Assembly (NCBI RefSeq): GCF_018326005.1
Contig: NZ_AP021903.1
Location: 4,063,501 to 4,127,500 of the forward strand
DNA: 64,000 nt
Source of the DNA: Pseudomonas sp. Seg1
Lineage (GTDB): Bacteria; Pseudomonadota; Gammaproteobacteria; Pseudomonadales; Pseudomonadaceae
Direction: 5' to 3'
Shown piece by piece: positions 16,189-25,388 of this stretch (position 1 is the first letter of the stretch; the number at the start of each line of letters is the position of its first letter). The translations under genes were made by a program, and so were the position numbers. Below the pieces are notes generated by a model that ran no database searches, had not been told where the DNA came from, and worked only from the letters and a program-made list of their open reading frames with translations.

Positions 16189-17490
16189 TCAGATCTCTGT
16201 TCTGGCCCTGACCGCCTCCACGCGCATGCGAACCATGGCACCGATGTCGAAGAATGGCCGCGGTGGCAGCCAGCCGGGTTCGGCCCTGTCCATCACCGAT
16301 TGCAACAGCGGCGAATCAACGCCCGAGGCCAGTTCGGCCAGCAACCGTCCCCACAAAGTCCCGCGCGCCACGCCCGAACCATTGCAGCCGGCCACGGCAA
16401 ACACGCCCTCCTCGACCCGGTCGAAAAACGCCTGACCGCTGCGGCTTGCGCTTAAATGGCCGGTCCAGGTGTATTGAATGTCTTGCTCGCCGAGGAACGG
16501 AAAACGCCGCTGCAAGCCACGAACATGGTGTTGCCGACGTAGCGCCAGTTCGCTGTTGGACAGGTCACGCGTGCGATATTCGGCGGTGTTGCGGATCATC
16601 ACCCGACGGTCCGGGGTCAACCGCACCGTGGCGCCGAGCGGCCGGGTCGACAACACGCCCCAGGGCTCCACCGCGCCGATGGCCTGAAACTCCTGATCCG
16701 TTAGCGGTCGCGTGAGGCTGGCGCTGAGTTCCATCGGGAACGTGCCGCTGTCGGCAATCCCGACCCGAGGAATGAACGCGTTCAGGCACACCAGAATCTG
16801 CTTGGCTTCGATACTGCCATCCGCCGCACTCGCTCTCAGCCGTCCCTGGCTCAGGCGCTCGATACCGGTGATGTCAGTGTTCTCGTAAACGGTGATAGAG
16901 CCCGGCAATGCGTTGAGCAAGCCTTTCACGTATTGGGCCGGTTGCAGCAGCGCGTTGCCTTGGCCGCACCAGATCGCCGCTTGGTAATGGCGGGTGCCGA
17001 GTTTCTGCGCAAGGGCCGTGCCTTGCAAAAACTCGGCACGGGCGCCGAGGGCGCGTAGCGTCGCCAGTTTGGCGTCAACGTGATCGAGCTTGGCCCGGTC
17101 GCTGACGGCGAAGTAATAGCCGCTGTCGCGAAAGTTACAGTCGATGGCATGGCGAGCGATGCGCTGGCGTACTTCTTCGCTGGCGGCACGGGAAATCATT
17201 GTGTCGACTTCAAACCCGGCAAAGCCCTGCGCACCTATCAACTCGCTGTGCGCCGGATGTTCATGGGCCACAACAAAACCTGAATTGCGCGCCGAAGCCC
17301 CTTGCGCTGCGCGTTGTCGATCAACCACCACAATGCGCGCCTGAGGGTGCATTTCAGCAAGGGTGTGTGCGGCACTGAGTCCGGTGATCCCGGCGCCGAT
17401 CACCACCCAGTCGGCTTTTTGCACGCCACTCAGACGACCGCGTTCCGGCGAGCTGCCAGCCTGCGCGATCCAGCCACATACGTTTTCCAT
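16189..17490 (-). CDS. FAD-dependent amine oxidoreductase (gamma-glutamylputrescine oxidase-like)
   Basis: 433 residues of the DAO family. The dinucleotide-binding motif is VVIGAGITGLSAAHTLAE (about residues 29-46), followed by VVVDRQRAAQGASARNSGFV, and the C-terminal FAD loop is GVFAVAGCNGSGVARGTLWG. Such enzymes oxidise gamma-glutamylputrescine or secondary amines. It lies just upstream of a polyamine-type binding protein gene on the same strand and divergent from a LysR gene, which supports an amine catabolic role. The first 25 residues before the FAD motif are unusual. The start has AGGTGGTGC before ATG. Confidence 0.85.
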   Translation of the reverse strand: MENVCGWIAQAGSSPERGRLSGVQKADWVVIGAGITGLSAAHTLAEMHPQARIVVVDRQRAAQGASARNSGFVVAHEHPAHSELIGAQGFAGFEVDTMISRAASEEVRQRIARHAIDCNFRDSGYYFAVSDRAKLDHVDAKLATLRALGARAEFLQGTALAQKLGTRHYQAAIWCGQGNALLQPAQYVKGLLNALPGSITVYENTDITGIERLSQGRLRASAADGSIEAKQILVCLNAFIPRVGIADSGTFPMELSASLTRPLTDQEFQAIGAVEPWGVLSTRPLGATVRLTPDRRVMIRNTAEYRTRDLSNSELALRRQHHVRGLQRRFPFLGEQDIQYTWTGHLSASRSGQAFFDRVEEGVFAVAGCNGSGVARGTLWGRLLAELASGVDSPLLQSVMDRAEPGWLPPRPFFDIGAMVRMRVEAVRARTEI

Positions 17491-17650
17491 GCACCACCTC
17501 GTTCGACTGTCGTTCTGCGGCTTGCTTCTGATTCGATGACATGCGTGAATCGCATGGGCAACTTGAGAAGATCACCGTCAGAGCTAGAATCTATTAGGTC
17601 TTCGCACGACCGACCAACGCTATAAAATCATCGAGCCATTCTGAAAACGC

Positions 17651-18493
17651 ATGGATAACCTTCGCCACGTACCCTCACTGCAAGCCATGCAAGCCCTGGT
17701 CGAAGTGGCCCGCTGCGGCAGCTTCACCAGCGCTGCGCAGACGTTGTGCCTGACCCAAAGCGCTGTCAGCCGGCAGATCCAGCAACTGGAAAGCCACTTC
17801 AACGTCGCGCTGTTCATCAGGACCAGTCGCAACCTGCGCCTGACTCCGGAGGGCGAACAGGTGCTGGCCAGCGCCCGCAGCATCCTTGAACAACTGAAAA
17901 CCCTCGAAGAACGCCTCGCCCCGCAGAAGCGTCCGTTCCGCATCCGTATGCACGTCTCGCTGGCTGTGCGCTGGCTACTGCCCAAACTCAGCGACTTCTA
18001 TCTGAGTCATCCGCAGGTGTCGCTGGCGATCGAGACGGTCGCCACCGAAGTCGTCGAGCCGGGCAACGACAGTGATGCGTACATTGTTTATCTGCCGCAG
18101 CCGTCGAGTGATGCGGAGTGCCTGACGCTGTTCGAGGAAATGCTGGTGCCGGTGTGTTCACCCAACCTGAAAAACGCCCCGCGTTCGGTCGACGAATTGT
18201 CGCGCTTCGCCTTGCTGCATCGTTCGGCGGACCGGCAAGCCTGGATCGAATGGCTGGCGGCGAATGAGGGAAAACCGCTGGAGGATTACCGGCACATCCC
18301 GTTCAACCTCGATGAGCTGGCACTGGATGCGGCGGCGCGGGGATTGGGCGTGGCGGTGACGGACATGACGCTCGCGGCGGAATCCATCGAGCGCGGGGTG
18401 TTGGTGGTGCCGTTTGGGCAGCCATTGAAGACCGGGGGATCTACTCGCTTTGCCCACAACCCTCCGCGGTTTCGCACCCCCAATGCGCATTGA
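17651..18493 (+). CDS. LysR-family transcriptional regulator (GcvA-like)
   Basis: 280 residues. Winged helix-turn-helix at 9-67 (SLQAMQALVEVARCGSFTSAAQTL, then QSAVSRQIQQLESHF, ALFIRTSRNLRLTPEG) and an effector domain of the GcvA/AmpR type (WLLPKLSDFYLSHPQVSLAIET). Divergent from the FAD amine oxidoreductase gene, and so likely its regulator and that of the binding-protein gene beyond it. Effector unknown. Confidence 0.88.
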   Translation: MDNLRHVPSLQAMQALVEVARCGSFTSAAQTLCLTQSAVSRQIQQLESHFNVALFIRTSRNLRLTPEGEQVLASARSILEQLKTLEERLAPQKRPFRIRMHVSLAVRWLLPKLSDFYLSHPQVSLAIETVATEVVEPGNDSDAYIVYLPQPSSDAECLTLFEEMLVPVCSPNLKNAPRSVDELSRFALLHRSADRQAWIEWLAANEGKPLEDYRHIPFNLDELALDAAARGLGVAVTDMTLAAESIERGVLVVPFGQPLKTGGSTRFAHNPPRFRTPNAH

Positions 18494-18561
18494 TCATGAG
18501 TTGGTTTGCTGAACAGGCCATCAACCTGATTCCCGTGTAGGAGTTGTCGCAGGATCGTTAC

Positions 18562-18945
18562 TTAAGGGAAAGTCTGGAGATATGCCAGCAGGTTTTCGAG
18601 TTTTTCTTCGTCACTCAGCCCCCAGAAAATCATCCGCGTCCCGGGCACCACGCCTTTCGGATCTTTCAGGTAGGCCTTCAATGTTTCGTGATCCCAGGTC
18701 ACGCCGGAATTTTTCATCGCATCGGAATACACGTAGTTCGCCGAGGTCCCGGCGGGCCGGCCGATGATGCCGTTGAGTTGCGGGCCGAATCCAGGGCGGG
18801 CGGATTCGCCCACTTGATGGCAACCGCCGCACAGGCGCGGGAAGATTTTCGCGCCGGCTTCGGGATCGCCCGCTGCATGGGCGGTGGTGCTGAGCAGGCC
18901 AGCAGTGAGGATCAAGGCGAGGGACAGTGAAGCGGTGTTTTTCAT
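18562..18945 (-). CDS. class I c-type cytochrome, periplasmic
   Basis: 127 residues. The signal peptide ends at AHA (about 24). A single haem-binding CGGCH at residues 39-43 follows the typical GAKIFPRL helix, and the axial Met is in GTRMIFWG (about 106). It carries one electron in the periplasm. Its length and the AYLQTFP ending match the mitochondrial-cytochrome-c-like (class I) group. Stands alone. Confidence 0.9.
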   Translation of the reverse strand: MKNTASLSLALILTAGLLSTTAHAAGDPEAGAKIFPRLCGGCHQVGESARPGFGPQLNGIIGRPAGTSANYVYSDAMKNSGVTWDHETLKAYLKDPKGVVPGTRMIFWGLSDEEKLENLLAYLQTFP

Positions 18946-19033
18946 CTAGCGATCCAGAGCGATGTATTGCAATTGGGGCAAAGGCTAACACTTTGTGGCA
19001 AGAGAGCTTGCTGCCTTGCCACAGGTTTGTTTT

Positions 19034-20365
19034 TTACAGGTAAGCGGCGATGACCTTTCTGACGGTGATCAAGGCCTGGCGCAACACCGCCATGTCCACC
19101 GAGCCGAGTGCCAGACGAATCGCATGCGGGACGTGCGGCGCCACTGAAAACGGTTCGGCGGTGGTCACTGAAATCTGTTCGTGCATCAGTTCCACGACGA
19201 TCTGATCGGCGCGCACGTCTTCCGGCAGCGGTAGCCACAGGAAATACGAGAACGGATGGCCGATGCACGTCAGCCCTTGCAACAACTCGGCGGCCAACGC
19301 CTGGCGAGCTTTGGCATCGTGACGTTTCTGCTCTTCAAGCAGCGTGACGGTGCCGTCATCAAGCCAGCCGCAAGCAATCGCCGTCATCACGCCCGGCGTG
19401 TTCCAGGTGGTGGCGCGAATGATGCGCTCCAGTGCCGGTACTCTGGGTGCGGGCGCTGCGATGAAACCGACGCGCAGGCCGGTGGCGATGTTCTTGGAAA
19501 GACCTGAGACATACACCGTTCGCTCCGGCGCCATGTCGATCAGCGTTCGCGGTGGGTTTTCCACCAGAAAGGCGTAGGCCGCATCTTCGATGATCGTCAG
19601 ATCATGCCGACGGGCAATCGCTACCAGTTGCTCGCGCTGCTCTAAAGGCATCACCCAACCCAGCGGATTGTGCAGCGTCGGCATGCTGTACACGGCGCGC
19701 ACCGGGCGGGTTTGGCAAAGCTTTTCCAGCGCCGCCAGATCCGGCCCGTGGTCGTTGACCGCAATGGCCACCACCTCCAGATGCAGTGCCTCGGCCAAGA
19801 CCTTGAACCCGGAATACGTCAGCGCATCCGCCGCAATCACATCACCCGGTTTGAGCAACGCCATCAATGTCACCGCCAGCCCTTGCTGGGCGCCGTTGAC
19901 GATCAGCACTTGCTCGGCCTCGACGTTTACGCCACGGGCCAACAGATGTCGCGCGACCGAGGCTCGTTCATGCTGGCGACCGGCGTGCGGCTGATAACGC
20001 AGCAGCGACTCCAGATCCCCGGACAACGCCAATTGCCGCAACGCCGTGCGCAACAAATCCGCCTGCCCCGGCAATGACGGGTAGTTGAAGTTGAGGTCGA
20101 TCATGCCCACCGCCACGTCCTTCTGACCGATACCCTGCCCCGGCGCCAGCGAGGTTTCCCGCACGAAGGTGCCGCGCCCGGTTTCGCCGCTGACCAGGCC
20201 CATCGCCTCCAGTTCAGCGTAGACCCGCGAAGCCGTGACCAGCGCCAGCCCCTCGCTGACGGCCAGCTGCCGGTGGGTCGGCAATCGCGTACCGGGCACC
20301 AGGCGCCCCGAGCGAATGTCAGCCGCGAACGTGTCAACGAGAGTCTTGTAGCGCGAGCGCGGCAT
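19034..20365 (-). CDS. MocR-type regulator: GntR DNA-binding domain fused to an aminotransferase-like domain
   Basis: 443 residues. The N-terminal wHTH (about 1-70: RYKTLVDTFAADIRSGRLVPGTRLPTHRQLA) is of the GntR class. The C-terminal fold-type-I PLP domain has NPLGWVMPLEQRE and the cofactor Lys in YVSGLSKNIATGLRVGF. MocR proteins sense PLP or amino acids and control divergent genes; the EamA exporter gene at 20456 is divergent and the likely target. I chose the ATG at MPRSRYK; a TTG seven codons upstream is possible, and neither has a clear ribosome site. Confidence 0.85.
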   Translation of the reverse strand: MPRSRYKTLVDTFAADIRSGRLVPGTRLPTHRQLAVSEGLALVTASRVYAELEAMGLVSGETGRGTFVRETSLAPGQGIGQKDVAVGMIDLNFNYPSLPGQADLLRTALRQLALSGDLESLLRYQPHAGRQHERASVARHLLARGVNVEAEQVLIVNGAQQGLAVTLMALLKPGDVIAADALTYSGFKVLAEALHLEVVAIAVNDHGPDLAALEKLCQTRPVRAVYSMPTLHNPLGWVMPLEQREQLVAIARRHDLTIIEDAAYAFLVENPPRTLIDMAPERTVYVSGLSKNIATGLRVGFIAAPAPRVPALERIIRATTWNTPGVMTAIACGWLDDGTVTLLEEQKRHDAKARQALAAELLQGLTCIGHPFSYFLWLPLPEDVRADQIVVELMHEQISVTTAEPFSVAPHVPHAIRLALGSVDMAVLRQALITVRKVIAAYL

Positions 20366-20455
20366 CGTGGGATGTATCCATGACAATTATTTGATTGTCC
20401 CGATTCTCGGCTCCAGGATCGCTGAAAAGCAACCCCACCTGGAGCGCGACTTTGT

Positions 20456-21349
20456 ATGGAACGGACTGCAAACCTGGACACCCCGGCCCTGGAAAAAACC
20501 AGCGACTGGATCAACGGTTTCATTGGCGTGGTGATCTTCAGCGGCTCGCTGCCGGCCACACGTCTGGCGGTGCTGGAATTCGAACCTGTGTTTCTCACCG
20601 TGTTGCGCGCGGCGATTGCCGGGCTGTTGGCGGTGGGGTTACTGGGGTTGTTTCGGGAACGACCTCCGGCAAGGCATCAGTGGCTGTCGCTGTTGATTGT
20701 CGCACTGGGTGTGGTGCTGGGTTTTCCGTTGCTGACGGCGCTGGCGCTGCAACACGTGACGTCGGCACATTCGATTGTCTTTGTCGGACTGCTGCCGTTG
20801 GCGACGGCGATTTTCGGCGTGTTGCGTGGCGGTGAACGTCCGCGACCGGTGTTCTGGTTTTTCTCGCTGCTGGGCAGTGCCTTGGTGGTCGGTTTCGCCC
20901 TGTCTCAGGGTCTGACCGCATCGCCCACAGGAGACTTGTTGATGCTCGCGGCGATCCTGGTCTGCGGCCTCGGTTACGCTGAAGGCGCGAAGCTGTCGCG
21001 GACCCTCGGTGGCTGGCAGGTGATCTGCTGGGCGCTGGTGCTGTCATTGCCGGTGATGGCGCTATCGAGTCTGTGGCTGGCGCCCGCCTCGTTCGCCAAC
21101 ATCAGCCTGACGGCATGGTTGTGTCTGGCCTACGTGGCGCTGTTCAGCATGCTGATCGGCTTTGTGTTCTGGTATCGCGGACTCGCCCTGGGCGGGATTG
21201 CGGCGGTTGGGCAGTTGCAGTTGCTGCAACCGTTTTTCGGCTTGGCACTGGCCGCCACACTGCTGCATGAACACGTCAGCGTCGGCATGCTCGCGGTGAC
21301 GCTGGGCGTGATTCTGTGCGTGGCCGGGGCGAAGAAATTTGCTAAATAG
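20456..21349 (+). CDS. DMT/EamA-family transporter
   Basis: 297 residues with ten hydrophobic helices in two EamA halves (GFIGVVIFSGSLPATRLAV, then LLMLAAILVCGLGYAEGAKL). The second-half glycine-rich helices (GGIAAVGQLQLLQPFFGLALAA) are typical. A presumed exporter of amino acids or metabolites. Divergent from the MocR-type regulator, which probably controls it. Preceded by GGAGCGCGACTTTGT. Confidence 0.87.
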   Translation: MERTANLDTPALEKTSDWINGFIGVVIFSGSLPATRLAVLEFEPVFLTVLRAAIAGLLAVGLLGLFRERPPARHQWLSLLIVALGVVLGFPLLTALALQHVTSAHSIVFVGLLPLATAIFGVLRGGERPRPVFWFFSLLGSALVVGFALSQGLTASPTGDLLMLAAILVCGLGYAEGAKLSRTLGGWQVICWALVLSLPVMALSSLWLAPASFANISLTAWLCLAYVALFSMLIGFVFWYRGLALGGIAAVGQLQLLQPFFGLALAATLLHEHVSVGMLAVTLGVILCVAGAKKFAK

Positions 21350-21390
21350 CCACCTGAGCATCAACTTTGTGGCCATCTGAGCATCACTCT

Positions 21391-21415
21391 TGTGGGAGGG
21401 GCCTTGCTCCCTCCC
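21391..21415. repeat. single REP-like palindrome
   Basis: TGTGGGAGGGGCCTTGCTCC element between convergent genes. Confidence 0.5.
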
Positions 21416-21431
21416 CTATTGAGTTGCGTAC

Positions 21432-22877
21432 TCAGTCGTGATCGACACCGGCACGTTTGAGCAGTTTCTTGCAGCGCTCCGACAAATGAAACACCTGCAG
21501 ATGCTTGCCGGCCTTCTCATAGCGTTCGCGCAGGGTTTTCAGCGCGGCGATCGCCGAGTAATCGACGAAGCTCAAATGCCGGCAATCGAGCGTGACCCTG
21601 GCGGGATCATTGGCCGGGTCGAACTGGTTGAGGAACGGTGTAGTCGAGGCAAAGAACAACGTGCCGTGCAGGCGATAGAGTTTGCTGCCGTCGGCCTCCA
21701 GATGTTCATCGGCGTACAACTCGCGCGCCTGCTGCCAGGCGAAATTCAGTGCAGCGATGATGATGCCGCACAGCACCGCCGTGGCCAGATCGGTGAACAC
21801 GGTGATGGTGGTCACGGCGATGATCACCAGCACATCGTTGAGCGGCACCTTGTTCACCACCCGCAACGAGGCCCAGGCGAAAGTCTGCTGCGACACCACG
21901 AACATCACGCCCACCAACGCCGCCAGCGGAATGCGCTCGATCAACGGTGACAGAAACAGGATGAACAACAGAATCAGCACGCCCGCCACCACGCCAGACA
22001 AACGCCCGCGCCCGCCGGAGCTGAGGTTGATCACGGTCTGGCCGATCATCGCGCAGCCGCCCATGCCGCCGAATGCGCCCGAGACCATGTTCGCCGCGCC
22101 CAGCGCCACACACTCGCGATCCGGGTAGCCACGGGTTTCGGTGATTTCGTCGGTGAGGTTCAGCGTCAACAGGGTTTCCAGCAGACCGACCAGCGCCATC
22201 AGGATCGCGTACGGGGCGATAATGCTCAGGGTTTGCAGGTTCCACGGGATGTTCGGCAGTGCAAAAGTCGGCAGGCCACCGGCGATGTGCGCCATGTCGC
22301 CAAGGGTGCGGGTCGGCAGGCCGAACAGATAAACCAGCAGGCCCACACCGAGAATGGCCACCAGCGCCGGCGGCACTGCACGGGTCAGACGCGGCAGGAT
22401 GTAGACGATGGCCATGGTCAGCAGCACCAGCCCGGTCATCAGGTACAGCGGCGTGCCGCTGAGCCAGTGCTCACCACTTTTGAAATGTTCCAGTTGCGCC
22501 AGCGCAATGATGATCGCCAGGCCGTTGACGAAGCCGAGCATCACCGGGTGCGGCACCATGCGCACCAGTTTGCCCAGCCGCAACAGCCCGAAGGCCATCA
22601 TGATCAGCCCGCCCAACAGCACGGTTGCCAGCAGATACTGCACGCCGTGCTGCACCACCAGTGCGACGATCACCACCGCCATTGAACCCGCCGCGCCGGA
22701 CACCATGCCCGGCCGACCGCCAAACAACGCGGTCAGCGTACAAATGATGAAGGCGCCATACAAGCCCATCAATGGATTGAGGTGCGCCACCAGCGCAAAC
22801 GCAATGCATTCGGGCAACAGGGCAAACGAGGTAGTGAGTCCGGCCAGGACATCGGCGCGCAGACGTATCGGTTTCAT
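21432..22877 (-). CDS. SulP-family inorganic anion transporter with STAS domain
   Basis: 481 residues. The membrane part (about 1-380) has the SulP pattern: DVLAGLTTSFALLPECIAFALVAHLNPLMGLY at the N-terminus and FGGMGGCAMIGQTVINLSSGGRGRLSG mid-protein. A C-terminal STAS domain (about 385-480) includes DCRHLSFVDYSAIAALK. It imports sulfate, bicarbonate or a similar anion across the inner membrane, coupled to ions. No carbonic anhydrase or sulfur gene is adjacent, so the ion is open. Confidence 0.87.
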   Translation of the reverse strand: MKPIRLRADVLAGLTTSFALLPECIAFALVAHLNPLMGLYGAFIICTLTALFGGRPGMVSGAAGSMAVVIVALVVQHGVQYLLATVLLGGLIMMAFGLLRLGKLVRMVPHPVMLGFVNGLAIIIALAQLEHFKSGEHWLSGTPLYLMTGLVLLTMAIVYILPRLTRAVPPALVAILGVGLLVYLFGLPTRTLGDMAHIAGGLPTFALPNIPWNLQTLSIIAPYAILMALVGLLETLLTLNLTDEITETRGYPDRECVALGAANMVSGAFGGMGGCAMIGQTVINLSSGGRGRLSGVVAGVLILLFILFLSPLIERIPLAALVGVMFVVSQQTFAWASLRVVNKVPLNDVLVIIAVTTITVFTDLATAVLCGIIIAALNFAWQQARELYADEHLEADGSKLYRLHGTLFFASTTPFLNQFDPANDPARVTLDCRHLSFVDYSAIAALKTLRERYEKAGKHLQVFHLSERCKKLLKRAGVDHD

Positions 22878-23035
22878 GGCTTACCTGATTGAGCGGCCGC
22901 TGAGCACGGCCGGCGATGTTCACGAAAAAGAGGGTGGCGGATGTTACGGAATTGTCCGGGTTCGGGCCAGTGATCGCTGACACTCGTCGACATGCGCTTT
23001 ATGCTGGCGCGCTTGTGCATCCATCGAGTTCAAAC

Positions 23036-23338
23036 ATGTCTGAGTTTCTGAGCGCCCGTGAGGTTTGCCAACGACTGCGCGATGCCGCACTTGGCGTGCT
23101 TGCGTTGCAGGTGTCCGCGGCGCCTGCCGAGGCCGGACTTGTCGCGGTCGAGATCGAAGGCTGGCATTTGCTGCTGGATTTTGAAGGTAAACGGTTGCAT
23201 CACTGTGAATTCGCTCGTGACGACAATGGCCACGAAGGCGCGCTCGACACCTGGCAGCGTTACGGCACCGATCCGGTGAGTTTGCTCAGCACCTGGGAAC
23301 TGGCGCAGATCGAAAACTTGCTGGCTGAGCGAGGCTGA
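23036..23338 (+). CDS. small conserved protein of unknown function
   Basis: 100 residues with no membrane segment or signal. It reads SAREVCQRLRDAALGVLALQV at the start, a Glu/Trp/His segment (EIEGWHLLLDFEGKRLHHCEF) in the middle, and WELAQIENLLAERG at the end. Likely cytoplasmic and compact, with alternating strand and helix. I do not recognise the family with certainty. The ATG was chosen because the upstream part of the frame is low in coding character. It stands alone between the SulP gene (divergent) and a lipoprotein gene. Confidence 0.65.
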   Translation: MSEFLSAREVCQRLRDAALGVLALQVSAAPAEAGLVAVEIEGWHLLLDFEGKRLHHCEFARDDNGHEGALDTWQRYGTDPVSLLSTWELAQIENLLAERG

Positions 23339-23445
23339 TATTGCCCAGCGAGAAAATGTTTCTTGCGAGTGAGTAAACACGGTTGCTCGATGATGGCACT
23401 CTGCCCATAATTCGCGCCCCCTACATTCCCACGCAAGGAACTGCC

Positions 23446-23991
23446 GTGAAGAAGTCGCTGTTGTTGATCCCGATGCTGGCGTTGTTGCTGCAAGGCTGTG
23501 GCATGACCATGACCCGCTACGAGCCGAGTTACGAAAACGTGCAGAAGCTCAAGCAGACCCCACCGCTGCACGCGATCAGCAATCCTCAAGTCACCGCCGA
23601 AACCGGTGAAGGTTCGCTGATGGTCCGCGCCAACCCGATCCGCTCGCCGTCCGGGAGCATCCCGGCGCACATTCAGGACGCAATCACCGAAGAGCTGCGC
23701 AAGGCTGGTTTGCTGGATCCTAACGCCCAGCGACAATTGAAAGTGCTGGTGGTGAAGAATGAAATGACCGCTGGCATGGGCACAGGTAGCGGCAAGCTTG
23801 CTGCACGTTTCACCCTGCTCAATGGCAATGATGTGGTGTACGACGCGACCAAGGATGTCAGCAGCCAGTGGAGCAGCAGCTTCTTCGGTTTCATTGCGAT
23901 CCCGAACGCGGTTAACGCTTACAACCCGATGTTGCGTGATTTGCTGAAAGATCTGTACAGCGATCCGCAGTTCATCCAGGCCCTGAAATAA
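23446..23991 (+). CDS. putative outer-membrane lipoprotein
   Basis: 181 residues. A GTG start with AAGGA five bases upstream gives a lipoprotein signal ending in LLQGC (Cys19). The mature part has a beta-rich domain that includes ITEELRKAGLLDP, ARFTLLNGNDVVYDATKDVSSQW and FFGFIAIPNAVNAY. It is reminiscent of the YajG-type lipoprotein group, but I cannot confirm that. Convergent with another lipoprotein gene (24034-24669), with a shared terminator between. Confidence 0.75.
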   Translation: MKKSLLLIPMLALLLQGCGMTMTRYEPSYENVQKLKQTPPLHAISNPQVTAETGEGSLMVRANPIRSPSGSIPAHIQDAITEELRKAGLLDPNAQRQLKVLVVKNEMTAGMGTGSGKLAARFTLLNGNDVVYDATKDVSSQWSSSFFGFIAIPNAVNAYNPMLRDLLKDLYSDPQFIQALK

Positions 23992-23995
23992 GGGT

Positions 23996-24030
23996 AAAAA
24001 AAGAGCCGCGATTGCGGCTCTTTTTTTTTC
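23996..24030. terminator. bidirectional rho-independent terminator
   Basis: The stem AAAGAGCCGC/GCGGCTCTTT with A and T runs on both sides separates two convergent lipoprotein genes. Confidence 0.9.
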
Positions 24031-24033
24031 GCG

Positions 24034-24669
24034 TCACGCCCGTGGAATACGGGAGTCGAGCGCTGAGTACTTCAGGTTCTTGTTGTCGATCATTTGCTTG
24101 AGCAGCGCGTTGACCTGACGGGCGAACGTGTCGTTGACCGCCGCCTTCGGGGTATTGCCCATCAGCGGAATGAACCAGATACCGACCCAGGTGCCGATCG
24201 CATCGTGGTTGCTCGCGGTGCTCAGGGCCTGACCTGTTCCGTCCACGGCTTCCAGGCTCATGGTGTACTGATCGGTGCCGTACGCCGGGATCACCCCCAG
24301 GCTGAAACCACTGATGAAGCCCAGCACCATCGAACCGGCATTCGGCGGATGGTTGTACATTTTCAGACGCAGGCTGTAGTCGCCTGGTTGCTTCTGGAAC
24401 TCATCCAGCGTGACACGACCGAACAGACCGGAATCCGTCAGAATCTTTTGCAGCTCCGGCTTGAGCTGGTCACGTGCCTGCGGCACTTCTACGGCCGAGG
24501 CGCTTTTCGGCTCGCCCTGATAGAAGTCGAAATCGACATAGACGTTAGGCTTGTTGGCATAACTGGCCATCGACGGCATTGTCACCGGCGCCACTTCGTC
24601 TTTAGTGAAACTGGCACAACCGCCGAGCGCCATTACCAGGCCCAGCGCCAGGATTTTCCCGAATTGCAT
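24034..24669 (-). CDS. putative lipoprotein
   Basis: 211 residues. MQFGKILALGLVMALGGC is a lipoprotein signal with the Cys at 18. The mature part has PNVYVDFDFYQG, then a Gly-rich hydrophobic stretch (SMVLGFISGFSLGVIPAYG) like a buried or membrane-embedded hairpin, then TWVGIWFIPLMGNTP. The frame extends upstream, but the ATG at 24669 alone gives the signal sequence. Function unknown. It faces the lipoprotein at 23446; the two share hydrophobic Phe/Ile/Pro stretches and could be distant relatives. Confidence 0.72.
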   Translation of the reverse strand: MQFGKILALGLVMALGGCASFTKDEVAPVTMPSMASYANKPNVYVDFDFYQGEPKSASAVEVPQARDQLKPELQKILTDSGLFGRVTLDEFQKQPGDYSLRLKMYNHPPNAGSMVLGFISGFSLGVIPAYGTDQYTMSLEAVDGTGQALSTASNHDAIGTWVGIWFIPLMGNTPKAAVNDTFARQVNALLKQMIDNKNLKYSALDSRIPRA

Positions 24670-24787
24670 GATGTCCGTCCCTATTTGAACAACGCCAAAT
24701 GATGGCAATGAGCCTCCATTGCGGAGGCCGGGCGGATTCTAGAGAGAGCCGGCGTCGGGGGAAAGAGAAAAAGACAAAAATTTCGAC

Positions 24788-25246
24788 TCAGCCTTGGCGC
24801 AAATCGAGCAGGTAGGTGTAGTAGCCGGTGTCTCGCACATAGCCCAGCGACTCGTACAAACCCTGGGCGGTGAAGTTGTCGATCGCCGTTTCCAGCACCA
24901 GTCCCTTGGCGCCCGTCTCCAGGGCAAAGTCGCGGGCTGTGTTCATCAATAACCTGCCGACGCCACGACCACGGGCGGAAGGCGCGGTGAACAGATCGCT
25001 GAGCAACCAAGTGCGGTGGGCGTCGATGGACGAAAACGTCGGGTACAACTGCACGAAACCCAGCCCTTCACCGTGTTCATCCTCAGCGAGAAAAATCACT
25101 GATTCATTGCCCGCCATACGCTCGGCGATAAAGGCGCGCGATTGCTCAAGGTTCGACGGTTGTTCATAGAACCCCCGGTAGGCGTCGAACAACGGCGCCA
25201 CCGCATCCAGATGAGTCGCGTTCGCCCGCAGTGCCCGAATAGTCAT
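24788..25246 (-). CDS. GNAT-family N-acetyltransferase
   Basis: 152 residues, a complete GNAT fold: DLFTAPSARGRGVGRLLMNTARDFAL holds the acetyl-CoA loop (RGRGVG), followed by the beta strand and NFTAQGLYESLGYVRD. Cytoplasmic; substrate unknown. Divergent from a tetR gene. Confidence 0.87.
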   Translation of the reverse strand: MTIRALRANATHLDAVAPLFDAYRGFYEQPSNLEQSRAFIAERMAGNESVIFLAEDEHGEGLGFVQLYPTFSSIDAHRTWLLSDLFTAPSARGRGVGRLLMNTARDFALETGAKGLVLETAIDNFTAQGLYESLGYVRDTGYYTYLLDLRQG

Positions 25247-25388
25247 ATCCCCTCCTCGCCTGCATAAATGATCGAACCAGCATAGCGCTGTCTGTCGAGC
25301 GTGCTGGCCTCACCGCTATATAGTTTTGTATATTGCGAAACCGAAATCGCCAGAATCTGTTTATGTCGTCTTTTACTTTCGTGTGTCC

